This document shows, piece by piece, positions 36,941-48,100 of a DNA stretch of 64,000 bases. The notes under the pieces are model-generated. The model was given only the letters and a program-made list of their open reading frames with translations, was not told the DNA's origin and searched no databases. The DNA is from Patagioenas fasciata (Eukaryota; Chordata; Aves; Columbiformes; Columbidae), in contig NC_092522.1 of NCBI RefSeq assembly GCF_037038585.1, positions 47,405,661 to 47,469,660 of the forward strand, given 5' to 3'. How positions within the stretch are numbered: the first letter of the stretch is position 1; each line of letters begins with the position of its first letter. The position numbers and the translations under genes are program-made.

Positions 36941-39900
36941 ATAGTATAGATTTATACTGGTAAACATATTTTTAGTATGGTTGGTTTGTTTTTTCACAAA
37001 AAGAACAACAACAAAAAAGAAAACAGTACAATTGAAGTAATCTGGGATGTAGATCGATGCCAGAGGATTTCAACACTTTAAACACATGTTTTTTTAACCT
37101 TTCCTTCTGTCTCCAGTGTTTTCTTGGGCCTTTTTTTTCATAGCAGAACCTCTGTACTTCCATTCCCCATGGTATGGGTATAGGGATCTGAGAGCAATCA
37201 GCAGGCAGTGAAAGTAATGCAGGTAAATGAAATTGCTCTCAATGCCCGGGAGGAGTGTGTGGGGGAGAGTATTTCATTATACAAAATCCATGCTGGTGGA
37301 ATGTGGCTTTTTTCCCCAGAAATGATTACTTCATGTGATCAAGGCTTGTGCAAATGGGGGTTGACTGTGTATTTACTCAACAAAATGAACACTGAGATTA
37401 CATTTTGGAACATCTTTCTAACCCCTTGAGTAATGTTGACTTGTTCCCATTCCCTACCCTTTGGCTATTATCTGCTGTTTAGTGTCTCTTGTTTAATCTA
37501 ACTGGCTAATGGGTCACCTTTTAGTGTTACCTGACTCAGTAACATGGTTAAAAGCCTGCAGAATAGGTCAACACAAGCAGGGTGGAAATGAGTGGCCAGC
37601 AGGATTGAACAGGATGGACTGGTTACAGAGACAGTCAAGTTCATCAGGTGGCAAAAGTCCTGGTTGCCTTCTAGCCCTCCTATAAGGGGTGTTTTATTTG
37701 TTTATTTTGATTAATTTTTAAGCTACACCCATAAAATCCTATTGCTTTGGTCAGAAGGTGTTTGGTTAAAACTGCTGCTGGATCAGATACATGTCATTCA
37801 TATGACCTCGGGTGCATGACTGAGTATTTTCAGAAACACGGACTGACTGGAGGTGCCCCTAATTTTGAATGTTGTTGCTTGCACCACTTGGAAGACATTT
37901 CAGAAAATTGTCCCAAAACTGGTTCCTATACAATTCAGTCAGACGAGCAGTCACTTTGTTGTCTGCGATTGCACCATGACCTGGCAAAATTAGGTCCTTC
38001 GTTTCACTATCTTCCTGACTTTTTCCATCTATAATGGCATACTTGCTCCCTTCTGATGGAAGTCAAGGAGGTTTATCGGGTAATGCTTAGAGTATTAGGG
38101 GGCCCAAACAAAAAAGTGGCGCTGAACTGAGAAGGGTTGGCTGTTTTCAGATACCACTATTTTGTTTTGGTTTGTTTTCTTTGCCAGCGAACAGCTTTTA
38201 GAAAAGCCTCTCTGATTTTCAACTGGAATTAAAATTCCATAGGCCCTACATTAACTGGCTAATTATGTCATTCATTTTACAGTCTTCCTCTGAATGACTG
38301 ATTGAAATGAATGATTTTTAATCTCAAGTAGGGGTGGGGGAGAAGGAAGAAATAAATGCTTAAAGGTTTGTTCTGTTTTGGCACTTGCATTTTGGAACAT
38401 AAGTTTAAAACAAATATGGCATGTCTTTCCTGGAATTAAAAACTGGCCGCTTTTGCAGCTTGATAATCCCTGCTGGGATGTGGTAATTGTATGCGTGATT
38501 GACGGGTAGTTTAAAGGGGCATTTCTCTGGTTCAAGAAAGCAAAGGAAGGCAGCAGGACTATAAAAGGAGAGGAAAATGTGAAGGAAAGTGTTTTAACTT
38601 ATGATTTTATTAGTTTGGCCATTAAAATGTATTCAGCCATTCATTAAAGCTTATTCATAAAATTCATTATTCATTAAAGCACTTTGGGGAGTGGGGGGGA
38701 AGAGCTGAAAAGCAACAGTCGTTATTTACACTAGCAATTTCATCATGGAATTAGATCATGGGGCCAGATTTGCCTCTGCATTTTGGCAGTTCAGTTTCAC
38801 TGACATCATGGAATAGCTACCAATTTAGACTAATCTGTGGCAGAACAGAACCCAGCCCATACTGCTTCCTTAAGAGGATGCCTTGGGCAATTTCTTTGCT
38901 GTTTTATTGCTGGCTAGGTTTTGGGATGCTTTACAAATGGATAAAAAATTAAAGAAGTATGACAAATGGATCTTCTCACTGTGCAACACTCAACTGAATC
39001 ATTCCATTGAGATAGTAGGAGATGGATGTGAAAAGCATTCACATTAATAATTAGTAGCTCATTTTTAAGAGTTTTTCCCCCTGCTGTCCTGACAATTTTA
39101 AAACAAACAGTTTAGATAATCAGTCCTCACATAAAAGGTTCAGGGTGACAGAAGGGGACAGGAAGGGATCACACCAAAGCTCTTATTTTGTTAATATGAT
39201 TTACAACATATAAAATCACAGTAGTCAGCAATGGGAAAGAACTAGTAAACCATTGAACTCATGCCTTTGCAAGGAGAGGTGTGTTGGATAAACCATTCTT
39301 CTTCATAGTAGCACTGAAATTCTTCCTCCTAACTGTGATTTTTAGCTGAATCTCAAGGATGGAGCAGCCCACATGAGGCTGAATGGGTGACTTAACACCT
39401 GTTAATTGATGCACAGAGCTGTCTGCAGGCTCTCCGTCTAGAGGCACATGTCAAGCTTTGGGAATTTCAAACAGAATTTCTAAAAGTCAGTTCCATTGGC
39501 TTTGCTCATCCTAGAAATCCTACATGTTTTTTATTATTTGGGTTCTCACTGTGAAACTGAGACACAACATATTCCTTTCTATATTAATGAACAACCAGTC
39601 AGGAGACAGCAGTAATGCTTCTCAGTTGTTCTTTATCTGTACCCTGATCCTGCAAGTATTGCATCATAGATGGGGAGGGACTGGCTAGAATCAAAGCCAT
39701 AGCACAGCTGGTATGTGAGTCCTTGAATTGCCCCCTTTTTCTCAGAGCTGAAGGACTCAGCACTGAGATCTGGCACCAGTCCCGTGTCACCTGAGGATCT
39801 GGGAAGATATTGACCCACGAGTCTACTAAACCAGGCGATATTATGGAGGCACAACATGAACTTGAGCTTTTCTGGGGTCTCTTGCTCTGCTTCCTTAAAA

Positions 39901-40500
39901 ATCCTTCTACACCAGGACCTTGGACTCTCCTTGTTGCGCAGGCGATGATGCAAGTCCGAAGGAAACAGCCATGTGGAAAATCTGCAGCTCACTGTCATGA
40001 GGCCAGGTTCTCTGATGACAGAGAGCGGAGTAGTTGCCCTGGAGTCAGTGGACTTATTCTAGTTGACAATCCGAGCTATTGAATTTCCAGTTCCTTTTGT
40101 GGGAACATGATTTGATCTGAATTTCTGGGGCAGGGCAAGGCAGGAAGATTTCAGACTTCTAATGGGCATTAGAATGTCTTTAGAAATGCAGCCTTTGCCA
40201 TTATATCTTCTGATCATCTTTCAGGCTGCACAGCTGTCTCTTACTTTGACTTCTGTACAAAATCCACAGTCTCCACTACAGCAGTCCTTCCCTGACTGAC
40301 TGTTTAGACCCCGTTCTAGCACCACAAAGAAAGAGCTGGCAATGTTCTTTTGGGATGGGCTGTGTGAGCTCCAGAAGAGGAGGCAGTTCTGCTTGAAAGC
40401 AGGGGGCCTCTTACCACTGAAGCACTCACAGAGGAGCAGAGAAAGGGGAGAAGATAGGGACCAGCAACCAGCATTAGCTCCCTGCTTATCTGTGTCAGGT
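36941..40500. other. Intergenic DNA; AT-rich block at 38.2-39.1 kb
   Basis: No gene is recognised. The part from about 38,230 to 39,130 is AT-rich with many ATTA, TAAT and TTCATT words and includes the 12-mer ATTCATTAAAGC twice, at 38,639-38,650 and 38,669-38,680. It also contains GTGATTGACGGGTAG near 38,495, with a PBX/TALE-like TGATTGAC core. It could be an enhancer; this is inferred from composition only. Confidence 0.4.
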
Positions 40501-41508
40501 TCATACCCAGTGCCAGTATGAATATTGGATATGGTGGCAAAAGAGATTAGGCAGGCATGTCATAGGCAGCTGTACAGACTGGAAAAAATACAAAAGAGAC
40601 AACCCTACACTTCCTCAAAACATAGAAGTACAGAGACAATGTCATGGGTTTATATCAGGTTCCTCTCCCAAAGCTGCAGAAAGGGGAAATATCGGCAGTA
40701 TCTCTGCTCACCGTTCCTTAGAGTCACGTGGAAATGTAACCCATTGCTGTGGGGCTGGGCAAAGAGGAACTCAAAATAAGCCCATTCATGCTGCTGTACT
40801 GGGCAATGGCTCCCACATGTCTCTGGAGCATACCAGCTGTAGACTGGAAGAACCCCATGCAAAAACCTAGAAATGTCTCAGAAGCATTTCCAGTCCTCAG
40901 AAAAATGACGCAGAGAGAACGTATCTGCCCCACAGTTGTGTAATCCAGAAGCTGGAGAAACAATAGCTTGGTATGCTGCCAAACTGTGCGGAAAATGGCT
41001 GACTCATGCAAATATGCAATCTTAGAACCTGGAGTAATTAGTGGTAGATTCATAAGTGGGGGAAAAGTGCAATGAGACTGCTGAAAGAAAAGCTGTTCTC
41101 ACCGCTAGTAAGCTACAGGAGCATCTAAACCTGATGCAAAAGCAGCCAGCCAAAAGCAGAGCACAGGTGAGGTGGATATGGTTAGCTCAGAAGGTAGAAC
41201 TGAGAAGCATAAAATAACATCAAAAGCAAATGTATAAATATGAAGCAGTGAACATCAGGGAAGACCTTTAGCTCTGTGAGAAAAAAGTGCATGCAATAGG
41301 AAAGTTTGCACAGTGATGACGTTAATATGGTGCAAAAGGGCAAAAATAAAACTCTGAGCTATGTGCCAAGAGACAGCAGCAGCACTTACAAGAATGAATG
41401 CTAGGGAGACAGTAGGGCATTGCTAAATGTGTTAGATTGCAAAGGCTTCCTTAGAGCTATGCCAAGGAGGGAAAGGAATTATAATCATGCAAAGCTGAAT
41501 TAAAGCAA

Positions 41509-41565
41509 TGCAATGACCCCATGCCATTAGGCAGAGTAAATTGCAAGTCAAATAAGTGTTGCTGG
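41509..41565 (+). pseudogene. Gag zinc-knuckle trace of the Gypsy remnant
   Basis: A cysteine series with a PMPLGR stretch between the first two cysteines (Cys codons at 41509, 41542, 41557 and 41560) resembles the nucleocapsid region of vertebrate Gypsy gag proteins, where the order is C, HPMGR-like, C, K-C. It is in the same frame as the protease and reverse transcriptase motifs downstream. Alone it would be too weak to call; order and frame support it. Confidence 0.4.
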
Positions 41566-41895
41566 CAGCAACAAATCCTCTGCTTTCAGCTGCACCCAGC
41601 AAATTCATCACCACACAGGGTCCCTAAGTTTGAAGCAAACAATTCAAGCAGGCAATGCCAGCAGAACAAATTAAAATATATTAAATATGCTGAGCTGGCA
41701 ATATTTGCTAGCATCCCTGCAACGAAGCTATTAGGAGACATATCAAGAAGCGTTTGAACGGGAGGATGTCTTCCAGGCATACAATTGCCCTCATCTATTT
41801 CCATCTTTACAACTTGTGCCTCCAGGAGTGACTACAGCTTAAAAGGAAAAAATAATTGGAGCAGTAGAGGGAAGAGAAAAGGAAGACATCTTTAA

Positions 41896-41955
41896 CTAAT
41901 GTCAGGGGCTAGCACAAGTCACATAAGCAGTATGGATGCTGAGAAGTCAGACAAC
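41896..41955 (+). pseudogene. Aspartic protease active-site trace of the Gypsy remnant
   Basis: Residues LMSGASTSHISSMDAEK fit the Gypsy protease active site, where the pattern is L-D-T/S-G-A-S-x-x-x-I. The catalytic Asp codon is replaced by Met (ATG at 41899-41901), so the site is dead. It lies between the gag trace and the reverse transcriptase as expected and in the same frame. Confidence 0.45.
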
Positions 41956-42064
41956 CTACCCCTTTCTGAAAATTGAAGAAACTTCAACACACACTAAAAG
42001 AGTATTCAACTGAATGGCTACAAGTGAGGAAATATCCAGCAGTGAGAACAAACACGTTCTTTGT

Positions 42065-42540
42065 ACATGGAGTATTGACAAGAAATGCTGGATAAGGAAA
42101 GAAACTACCTCACCGCATCCAGGAAAAGAGCAGAGGCAAATGGTTGAGAGCATCACTGGGATCAGATGTGAGGTGGGAGGGCATCAGCGCTGTCAGCAAG
42201 ATGTATTAAAAGGACTCTGAGGGATCAGTGCAATGGCTGCTGATGTTCTGGGGATGGAGGCAGAGATTGTGTGGCAGAAACTGTGATACATCATGATCCC
42301 ATCTTCATCTGTCAGTTAGAAAGAGTCAGGGAATAGATCTAGAGCTGAATAAAACCATAATGGTGTTGGGATTGTTTGCAGCACTCTGCATGAGACATCT
42401 GTTGATCTCCCAAGGGCTGGGACCAACCTCAGCAATCTGGAGCAATACAACAGCTTCCCACTGCCAAACGCGCAGACTCCATCCAGAGTCTGCTGGGATT
42501 TGTAACCTACCTGACAACTTTTCTTCCACAGTTTTTACAT
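42065..42540 (+). pseudogene. Reverse transcriptase remnant (palm and thumb) of the Gypsy element
   Basis: This is the best-preserved domain. GIRCEVGGHQRCQQDVLKGL near 42,158-42,217 matches the 'FGI.xAPExxQRxx..xLxGL' segment that precedes the catalytic box. After a stop comes GISAMAADVLG, in the place of 'GVxVIADDILV'; the catalytic double Asp is reduced to Ala-Asp at 42,239-42,244. After a frameshift come HHDPIFICQLERVRE at 42,289-42,333, the 'HD.xL..LLERxRE' segment, and then, in the same frame, LLGFVTYLTTFLPQ at 42,490-42,531, the thumb motif shared by Ty3/Gypsy polymerases. Upstream, DKKCW near 42,080 may be the 'DAKxGFW' motif. The fingers are mostly missing. Confidence 0.7.
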
Positions 42541-42599
42541 TGTGCAAGTCATTGATATAGCTCCCGAATAAAGATGCAATATGGACAACTAGTATCATC

Positions 42600-42910
42600 A
42601 CAGGCTGCAACACGTGTGAAAGAGCAGACACTTAATTATCCCACTGTTAATAAAGAGGGAAATATATAACATATCGCTAATAAGGAATGCTATTCCTTAG
42701 AAAAAGACAGGTTCCACTTGATAACCTATAGCTAGATTTTACTACCTCCAGCAGAACAGAAAGAAACAGCCAAACAGCAAAGCTAAATCCTTTAATAATA
42801 TCTATGTGTGGAAGATGTAACCATGAATAGGAAACCACTTGAGCAGAGTGATAATAAACTATTGGCAAGCATTTTAGATTCTGCTGGCAGACCCACTTCA
42901 CCTTCAGCAC
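42600..42910 (+). pseudogene. RNase H remnant of the Gypsy element
   Basis: NYPTVNKE at 42,634-42,657 corresponds to the 'xERNYxTxEKE' segment that starts the second half of Gypsy RNase H, and SDNKLLASIL at 42,847-42,876 to 'TDHKPLxxI'. Both are in the frame of the thumb motif. The distance between them (about 70 codons) is about double that of intact elements, so an insertion is likely, or one of the two is a chance match. Confidence 0.5.
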
Positions 42911-43319
42911 ATGCCTCTGAAGTGTCCATACTAAGTTTTAGGTATCCAAAATTAAGAAAAAGCCTCACATGGTTATAGTTGTACATAGCCCAAAAATACA
43001 GCAGCTGAATGTCAGTCTGACAGAAACAATGTAAAGACACAGAAAGCCTCCACCAAGCCAAGTTCACCTCTCTAAGGACTGGAAGAAATCCAAAATGAAA
43101 ACATGTGGTGACTTCCATTTTTGCTATTGGAAAGGCCAGAAAACAGGAGAAAATGTCCCCGTTTTCAAGAGCAGTTGAATGTACAGGAAATCACAATACC
43201 CAGATTGCAGGGAATGGATACTTTCCTTGGGAATCGCCCAGCTCTTCTCTGGAGCTGCAATCTGTGCAGAGGAAGCCAGTAATAGTCTGTCTTAGCCAAA
43301 TATGACAGAAGCTAGCCAA

Positions 43320-43860
43320 TATCAGATGCTCTGTTTTGGCAAGTACAGGGCAACCAGCAAAGAAGTAGAAACACGCTGATCTTCCCACCGTCCACAGGGA
43401 GAACAGGAATGTGCCTTCCCACCCCAAATCCGGCTCTTTGGGCTGCTACTCAGACTTCTGGTCAGTGGATGAGTTTGAAGCAATGAAGTACTTTAGTGGG
43501 CAGAATATCCCATGCAGTGGGAACACAGATGTTTGCTTGCAATCCATCCTCAAATTTACTCACTTCAATCATCACCACTGCATTGCCACCAAATGGCAAA
43601 GCCAAATTAGCACTTAAATGCCTGAAAATTTACTAATGCTGAAGAACACAAAGAAAATATATAGCATCTCTGTTCTCAAATGAGAAACAATCTCACAGAA
43701 AGCCCGGCTCAATCTGCTTCCATCTTCTGATGCCTTGAGCAGTGGCATCATTAATGTGACTAGCAGCGGTGAAAGGAATCACAGACAAACAGAAGAAACA
43801 TGTGAAATCCAAAGCATCCTGTGAGTGATGAAATAAAGACCTCCCAGAACTACCAGCAGG
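43320..43860 (+). pseudogene. Integrase remnant of the Gypsy element
   Basis: DALFWQV near 43,327 is like the 'xxLFWPGM' motif at the end of the integrase zinc-binding domain. YSDFWSVDEF at 43,447-43,476 matches the catalytic-core start 'VDYYSDFxEVDxL' well and in frame. INVTSSG at about 43,750-43,770 resembles 'HxTSSPxxPQSNG'. DLPELPAG at 43,838-43,861, in another frame, resembles the 'DLPxLxPGD' segment just after the core. Catalytic residues between these points are not recognisable. Confidence 0.5.
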
Positions 43861-44229
43861 AGAAGGTATTACTGCCAGACTATTTCCTCTGGACATATCA
43901 TGTTCCAGGATGCAAACTATTTTCTTGAGCAGATAAGTTCTTGCTCATCTAATACAGCATTTGTAAACACATATTTCCCTGAAACCTCAAAGACATTAAC
44001 CTGCTGTGCACAGAAGACACAGAGATAGCAGTGAATTACGCACTCTTCAGAGCTGATTGACAGGGTGCAGATCAAAGCAGAAGAAAAAGATCCGTGACTG
44101 TAGGAAAATGCATTGCTGAAGAACTCAAGCAGAATGCAGTCATCTGTGATTACGAGTGAATGATACCCCGACTCCAACGTTAAGCCCACTTCCAGGAGTA
44201 CCCATGAGGCAGTACAGTACTCTGGCATG

Positions 44230-45150
44230 AAAGAACAGCCCCTTCAGTCATAGAGAAAATAGCCTTGCTCCTGAAAGAAGTGAACAGAAAAAAAAATAAA
44301 AATAAAAAAAGAAAGAAAGAAAAAAACAGTGCATTATCTATAAAATGAGACAAATGTTAAGCACGTACAATAGCACATTAAAGGTTTGTGCAGGTTGTGC
44401 TATTCATGTTTAGCGCTGTGGTCTCAAATGTGGCCCAAGCTACAAAACTGAAGTGCCCAATTGGGACTTGTCATGGACTTGGATACCAAGCCAGCTGGCA
44501 GCCTGGGCCGGGGGGCAGAGAGGCAGCAGGAGTGCAGGACCCCCCCCAAACATCAGGGACTGCAGCCTTGGCTGGGGTGGCGCCCCTACCTGTTGCAAGG
44601 GGCAAGAGGAGACACGTACCTGGGAGACCTCAGAAGTGCACCTTTTAAAGGTATCATTTCAGGGAACTGCACTGAGGGCAGGAATAAGCAGCCGCTGCTC
44701 ATCTCTGGAGATTGTAAAAGACATTTAAGCTTGAGTAATGGGCGTCCACCGGCTATGGCCACTAAGTCTGCAAAAAGTACCAACCAAAATAAACCCACTT
44801 TGAGCCACTCAGTAGGAGATACGCGCTCTGAACAGAAAAACAGAAAAATGATAGGGTGTCCACTAATCAAAAAAGGGCCTAAGCTCCCATCAGTTTTATT
44901 TTCAACCTGCCGTAATAAAATAAGCCTAGTTGTTTCAAAACTATTTGAAGACTGTATTTTCACAGGCCTTCCACTAAGGCCAAGGAGTGCTTGGGATGCT
45001 GGTGGAATAGCAGATTTAGGTGCCAAAACAATGAGTAGGAAGCGGTGTGTCATACTGACACTTCAGACCTACCTCCTGTCATCCAGTGCTTCTGCAGAGC
45101 ACTGCAAAGAGGGCTCCCCATTGCCAGCATTTCTGTCCTGGTATTTCTGA
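44230..45150 (+). other. Unassigned region with a 229-codon open frame
   Basis: An open frame from 44,461 to 45,150 is the longest in the window outside CpG-rich DNA. The protein would be basic and rich in Ser, Lys and Thr, with no signal peptide, membrane segment or domain I recognise. A polyC run (44,541-44,548) and an A-rich tract (44,277-44,327) lie in or before it. It starts where the Gypsy remnant fades, so it could be diverged 3' element sequence, a non-coding exon, or chance. I do not call it a gene. Confidence 0.3.
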
Positions 45151-48100
45151 AGCCCATTCTCATTACTGAAACTGCCACCAAAATTGCAGTAACACTGATA
45201 TTGTTTTTTATATAATAGTTGATCCTTTACAGAGAAAAATCAGGGTGCCTTTGATCTGGATCATCTCTCAGGTGTTTAATGTCTATCTTGATATGGTGTA
45301 AGACAGACATAGGAGTTAGAAAGAGAGATAATATTTAAAGAATGAACCAGGTAAAGTAAGATGTCAGCCCCCAATTGTACATTTCTTAGGATTACAGCAG
45401 ACATATTGCTGGATTCTGAGTCTTCATTGGCACCTGTGACAGGGAGCTGCTGCAGAGAGGGAGCTCTGCAGGGTCTTGTCACTCAGAGAGCAAATGCGGC
45501 CTGCAAAGTGTAATGGATTTTTCTTCTTGCTACATCTTTGTGTAATGCAGATATGATTTTAGCCATCAGCTGAACAATAAATCAAAATCCCTTCAAGACA
45601 AAACCACTTCCCCCCAAAAAAAGAAAGACAAATAAAACACACTATCTCCCCAACAACTATTAGACCCAAAATAAAAGCAGCCACCAGCATTTTTATTAGT
45701 TAAATAATTTTTTACTGTCATTGATGTCAATTGTCTTTTATTGATGTCAATTGGCTCCACAGTGAAAAAAAATACATTTGCCGTGTTAGTCAAAACCAGT
45801 CTTACGTGATTTCACCTGATTTTTTGGACACAAAATGCATAGTCACAACAATTCTGGTCATATTTTTGTTTTAAACACTAACAGTGCATTATGAATAATG
45901 AGGCAGTAACTTCCTTTAAGGGCTAATGTCCATAACTGGAACAAAATGACAAGCACACTCCCTTAGCACTATGGTCTCCTTCTACCATCTGCTGGGTTTC
46001 CTTTGTCATTGCAGGAGTTAAAAGTCAGGTTCCTTTTTAAGAACATGATTATTTATTTTAATCTTCTCCCTTTCCCTCATCTCTCAGGTGTATTTTGTCA
46101 CTTATGAAGTCCTGAATGAAGAAGTATTGCTAATCTTTACTGAAATGTCATATCTTACCAAATTTATTGCCAGATATGACATTTTTTAAGAGAAATGAAA
46201 GGTTTAATTTGGTTTTGTGAGTATTAAAAAAAAAAATCATTTTTGGTCATTTTTCTTTGTGAAGTGAAAGAACATTTTACTGACAAAAGTAGGTTGTTTC
46301 TCATCTCCAACTGACTCCTTCTTAATTCTGTATTACTCCACACCTGCATGAACAGGATTTTGGCTTGGACATCGTATCATAAGCCATGAGTAACCAAGTT
46401 TCTCTTGCAACATTTTATTAACAGTGATCCAGAAATTAGATGCTAAACAAATGTTTTGTTTCTTAAGAGTCCAGATGAATCTGCCTCAACGCTGTTCAGG
46501 TGGGGGAAGAAGTTGTGTAATATAAACTGAGTATATTTACACAGAATGATCAAGAGATGAGAAATGCTGAATTTCCCTTCCACACACAATATCAAACATG
46601 CACACACCTCAATACTATTTTTAGACTTGTTTTTCTTCATAGCAGCACATTTTAGAATGGCTTACAGTACGAAATATGGAACTAGTTAGCATTTAATGTC
46701 AAAAAGTACGTATCGACATGGACCTTTAGGACATTTTTGGTATGCGAGAGGATCTCCTCAGAAAGGTGAAAAAGGAATACACATTTTGGCCTGGTAACAA
46801 TGCTGAATGTAGAACAAACTCTTATGACAGTTTGCCTGAGAACCTCCTTGCAGAACTAACCAAAAGTTGGGAGTTTTCTCTCTCGCCTTTGTTTTCCAAA
46901 TGATTCCATGAGGAAAAATCTGCACCGTGATGCGTAAACACCAATTTTTTTAAAGCACAGAGGGCAAGAGATCTCTAAAGTGGGCTAACAAATGTAACTC
47001 CTATGTGAGCACGCATTATAAAACCAGTTTCCCATGAAAAAGATTGCAAGATGTCCAAAGAAACAGCTTTTCTCGGCATTCATATATACAGCAATTTCAA
47101 TGGAAACCAGAAGGGGTCTAGTCTAAGGTTGGATGCTCCTGGAAAATAACACCTCCTTTTTTCTTGAAGACAGCTATTTTTTTACCATATACTGTTATGC
47201 CTCCACAGTGGGAAGTTTCAAGAATTATGCAACACTGAATAAGAAAAAAGAGAACTAATTAGATGCAATAACAGAAGGCGGAGGTCAAAGAAAACATCTT
47301 AATGTTAAGATTCTCAAAGACTGAGAGTTATTTTGGATGCCTCCATTTTTGGGCAGTTACTAGAGGAGAGCCATACTTTCAGTAAATGATTCAGCTTCTG
47401 AATGCTGGGTTCCATTAAAGTGTTTCTATTGTCCAAAACCTGATGCCTAGTTATTGTGGTCTTCAAACTGTGTGATTATCATGGTACATTTTCCTGAGTG
47501 TAAAGATGTGGTAATAAATACCTCAGCAGTGTGCTTTGAGGTTTCATTTGTTATTGTCTATAAAATGCTTTCAATGGACTTTAATGGAAGACCTCATAAA
47601 TGTGCAAATGACTGCTATTATAATTTTTTACAAGACTGAGATTCAAGGGGTGAAGCAAAAAAGAAATGTTGTGGCAGTATGAGAAATGCCTCTTTTCTAC
47701 TGCTCTTGTGTGGACAGCAGGAAAATAAGCCAAGGTAGACCTGCAAGGCCAAGGTAAATTAATTCGTTAATAATTGATTAAAAAAACCAAACAACACACC
47801 CATTTTATTTCTTATGATATTGTAAAAGTGAGATATTTCTAAAAATGAGCCAATCTGGGGGTTTGTCCTTCAATCCCACTATCTTTAAAGTACACTACAA
47901 AAACTGAAGAGACTGTAACCTCTTGGAAAACCTTTTACAGCAGCAAACAATAGCCATCCTCTGACTTTGAAGATATCCTGCAATCAATTAAGAGGCCTTA
48001 AATGATGTTGGAATGAGTCAGTAGTTTTGCAGAATAACTGGCAGGCTTCCACTTAGAGAGAATCACTGGGAACATGAGAAAACAGGGAAGATTAGCCATC

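Larger units (their letters stand above)
41500..43900 (+). mobile_element. Decayed Ty3/Gypsy-type LTR retroelement, gag-pol remnant
   Basis: Translation on the + strand, ignoring stops, shows the domain order of a Ty3/Gypsy element. It runs from a gag zinc-knuckle trace near 41.5 kb and a protease trace near 41.9 kb to reverse transcriptase at 42.07-42.54, RNase H at 42.6-42.9 and integrase at 43.3-43.8 kb. Most of the motifs lie in one reading frame (codon starts with position mod 3 = 1) despite many stop codons, and at least one frameshift sits inside the reverse transcriptase. Some spacings are shorter or longer than in intact elements, so pieces are lost or inserted. The outer limits and LTRs could not be found; a purine-rich tract at about 44,277-44,327 might be the remains of a polypurine tract. 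The element cannot be active. Lineage within Ty3/Gypsy is not assignable by eye. Confidence 0.7.

Noticed and set aside
39900-40500. Possible 5' LTR of the Gypsy fossil
   Set aside because: Comparison by eye with sequence after 44.2 kb showed no convincing repeated block, so LTRs are not called.
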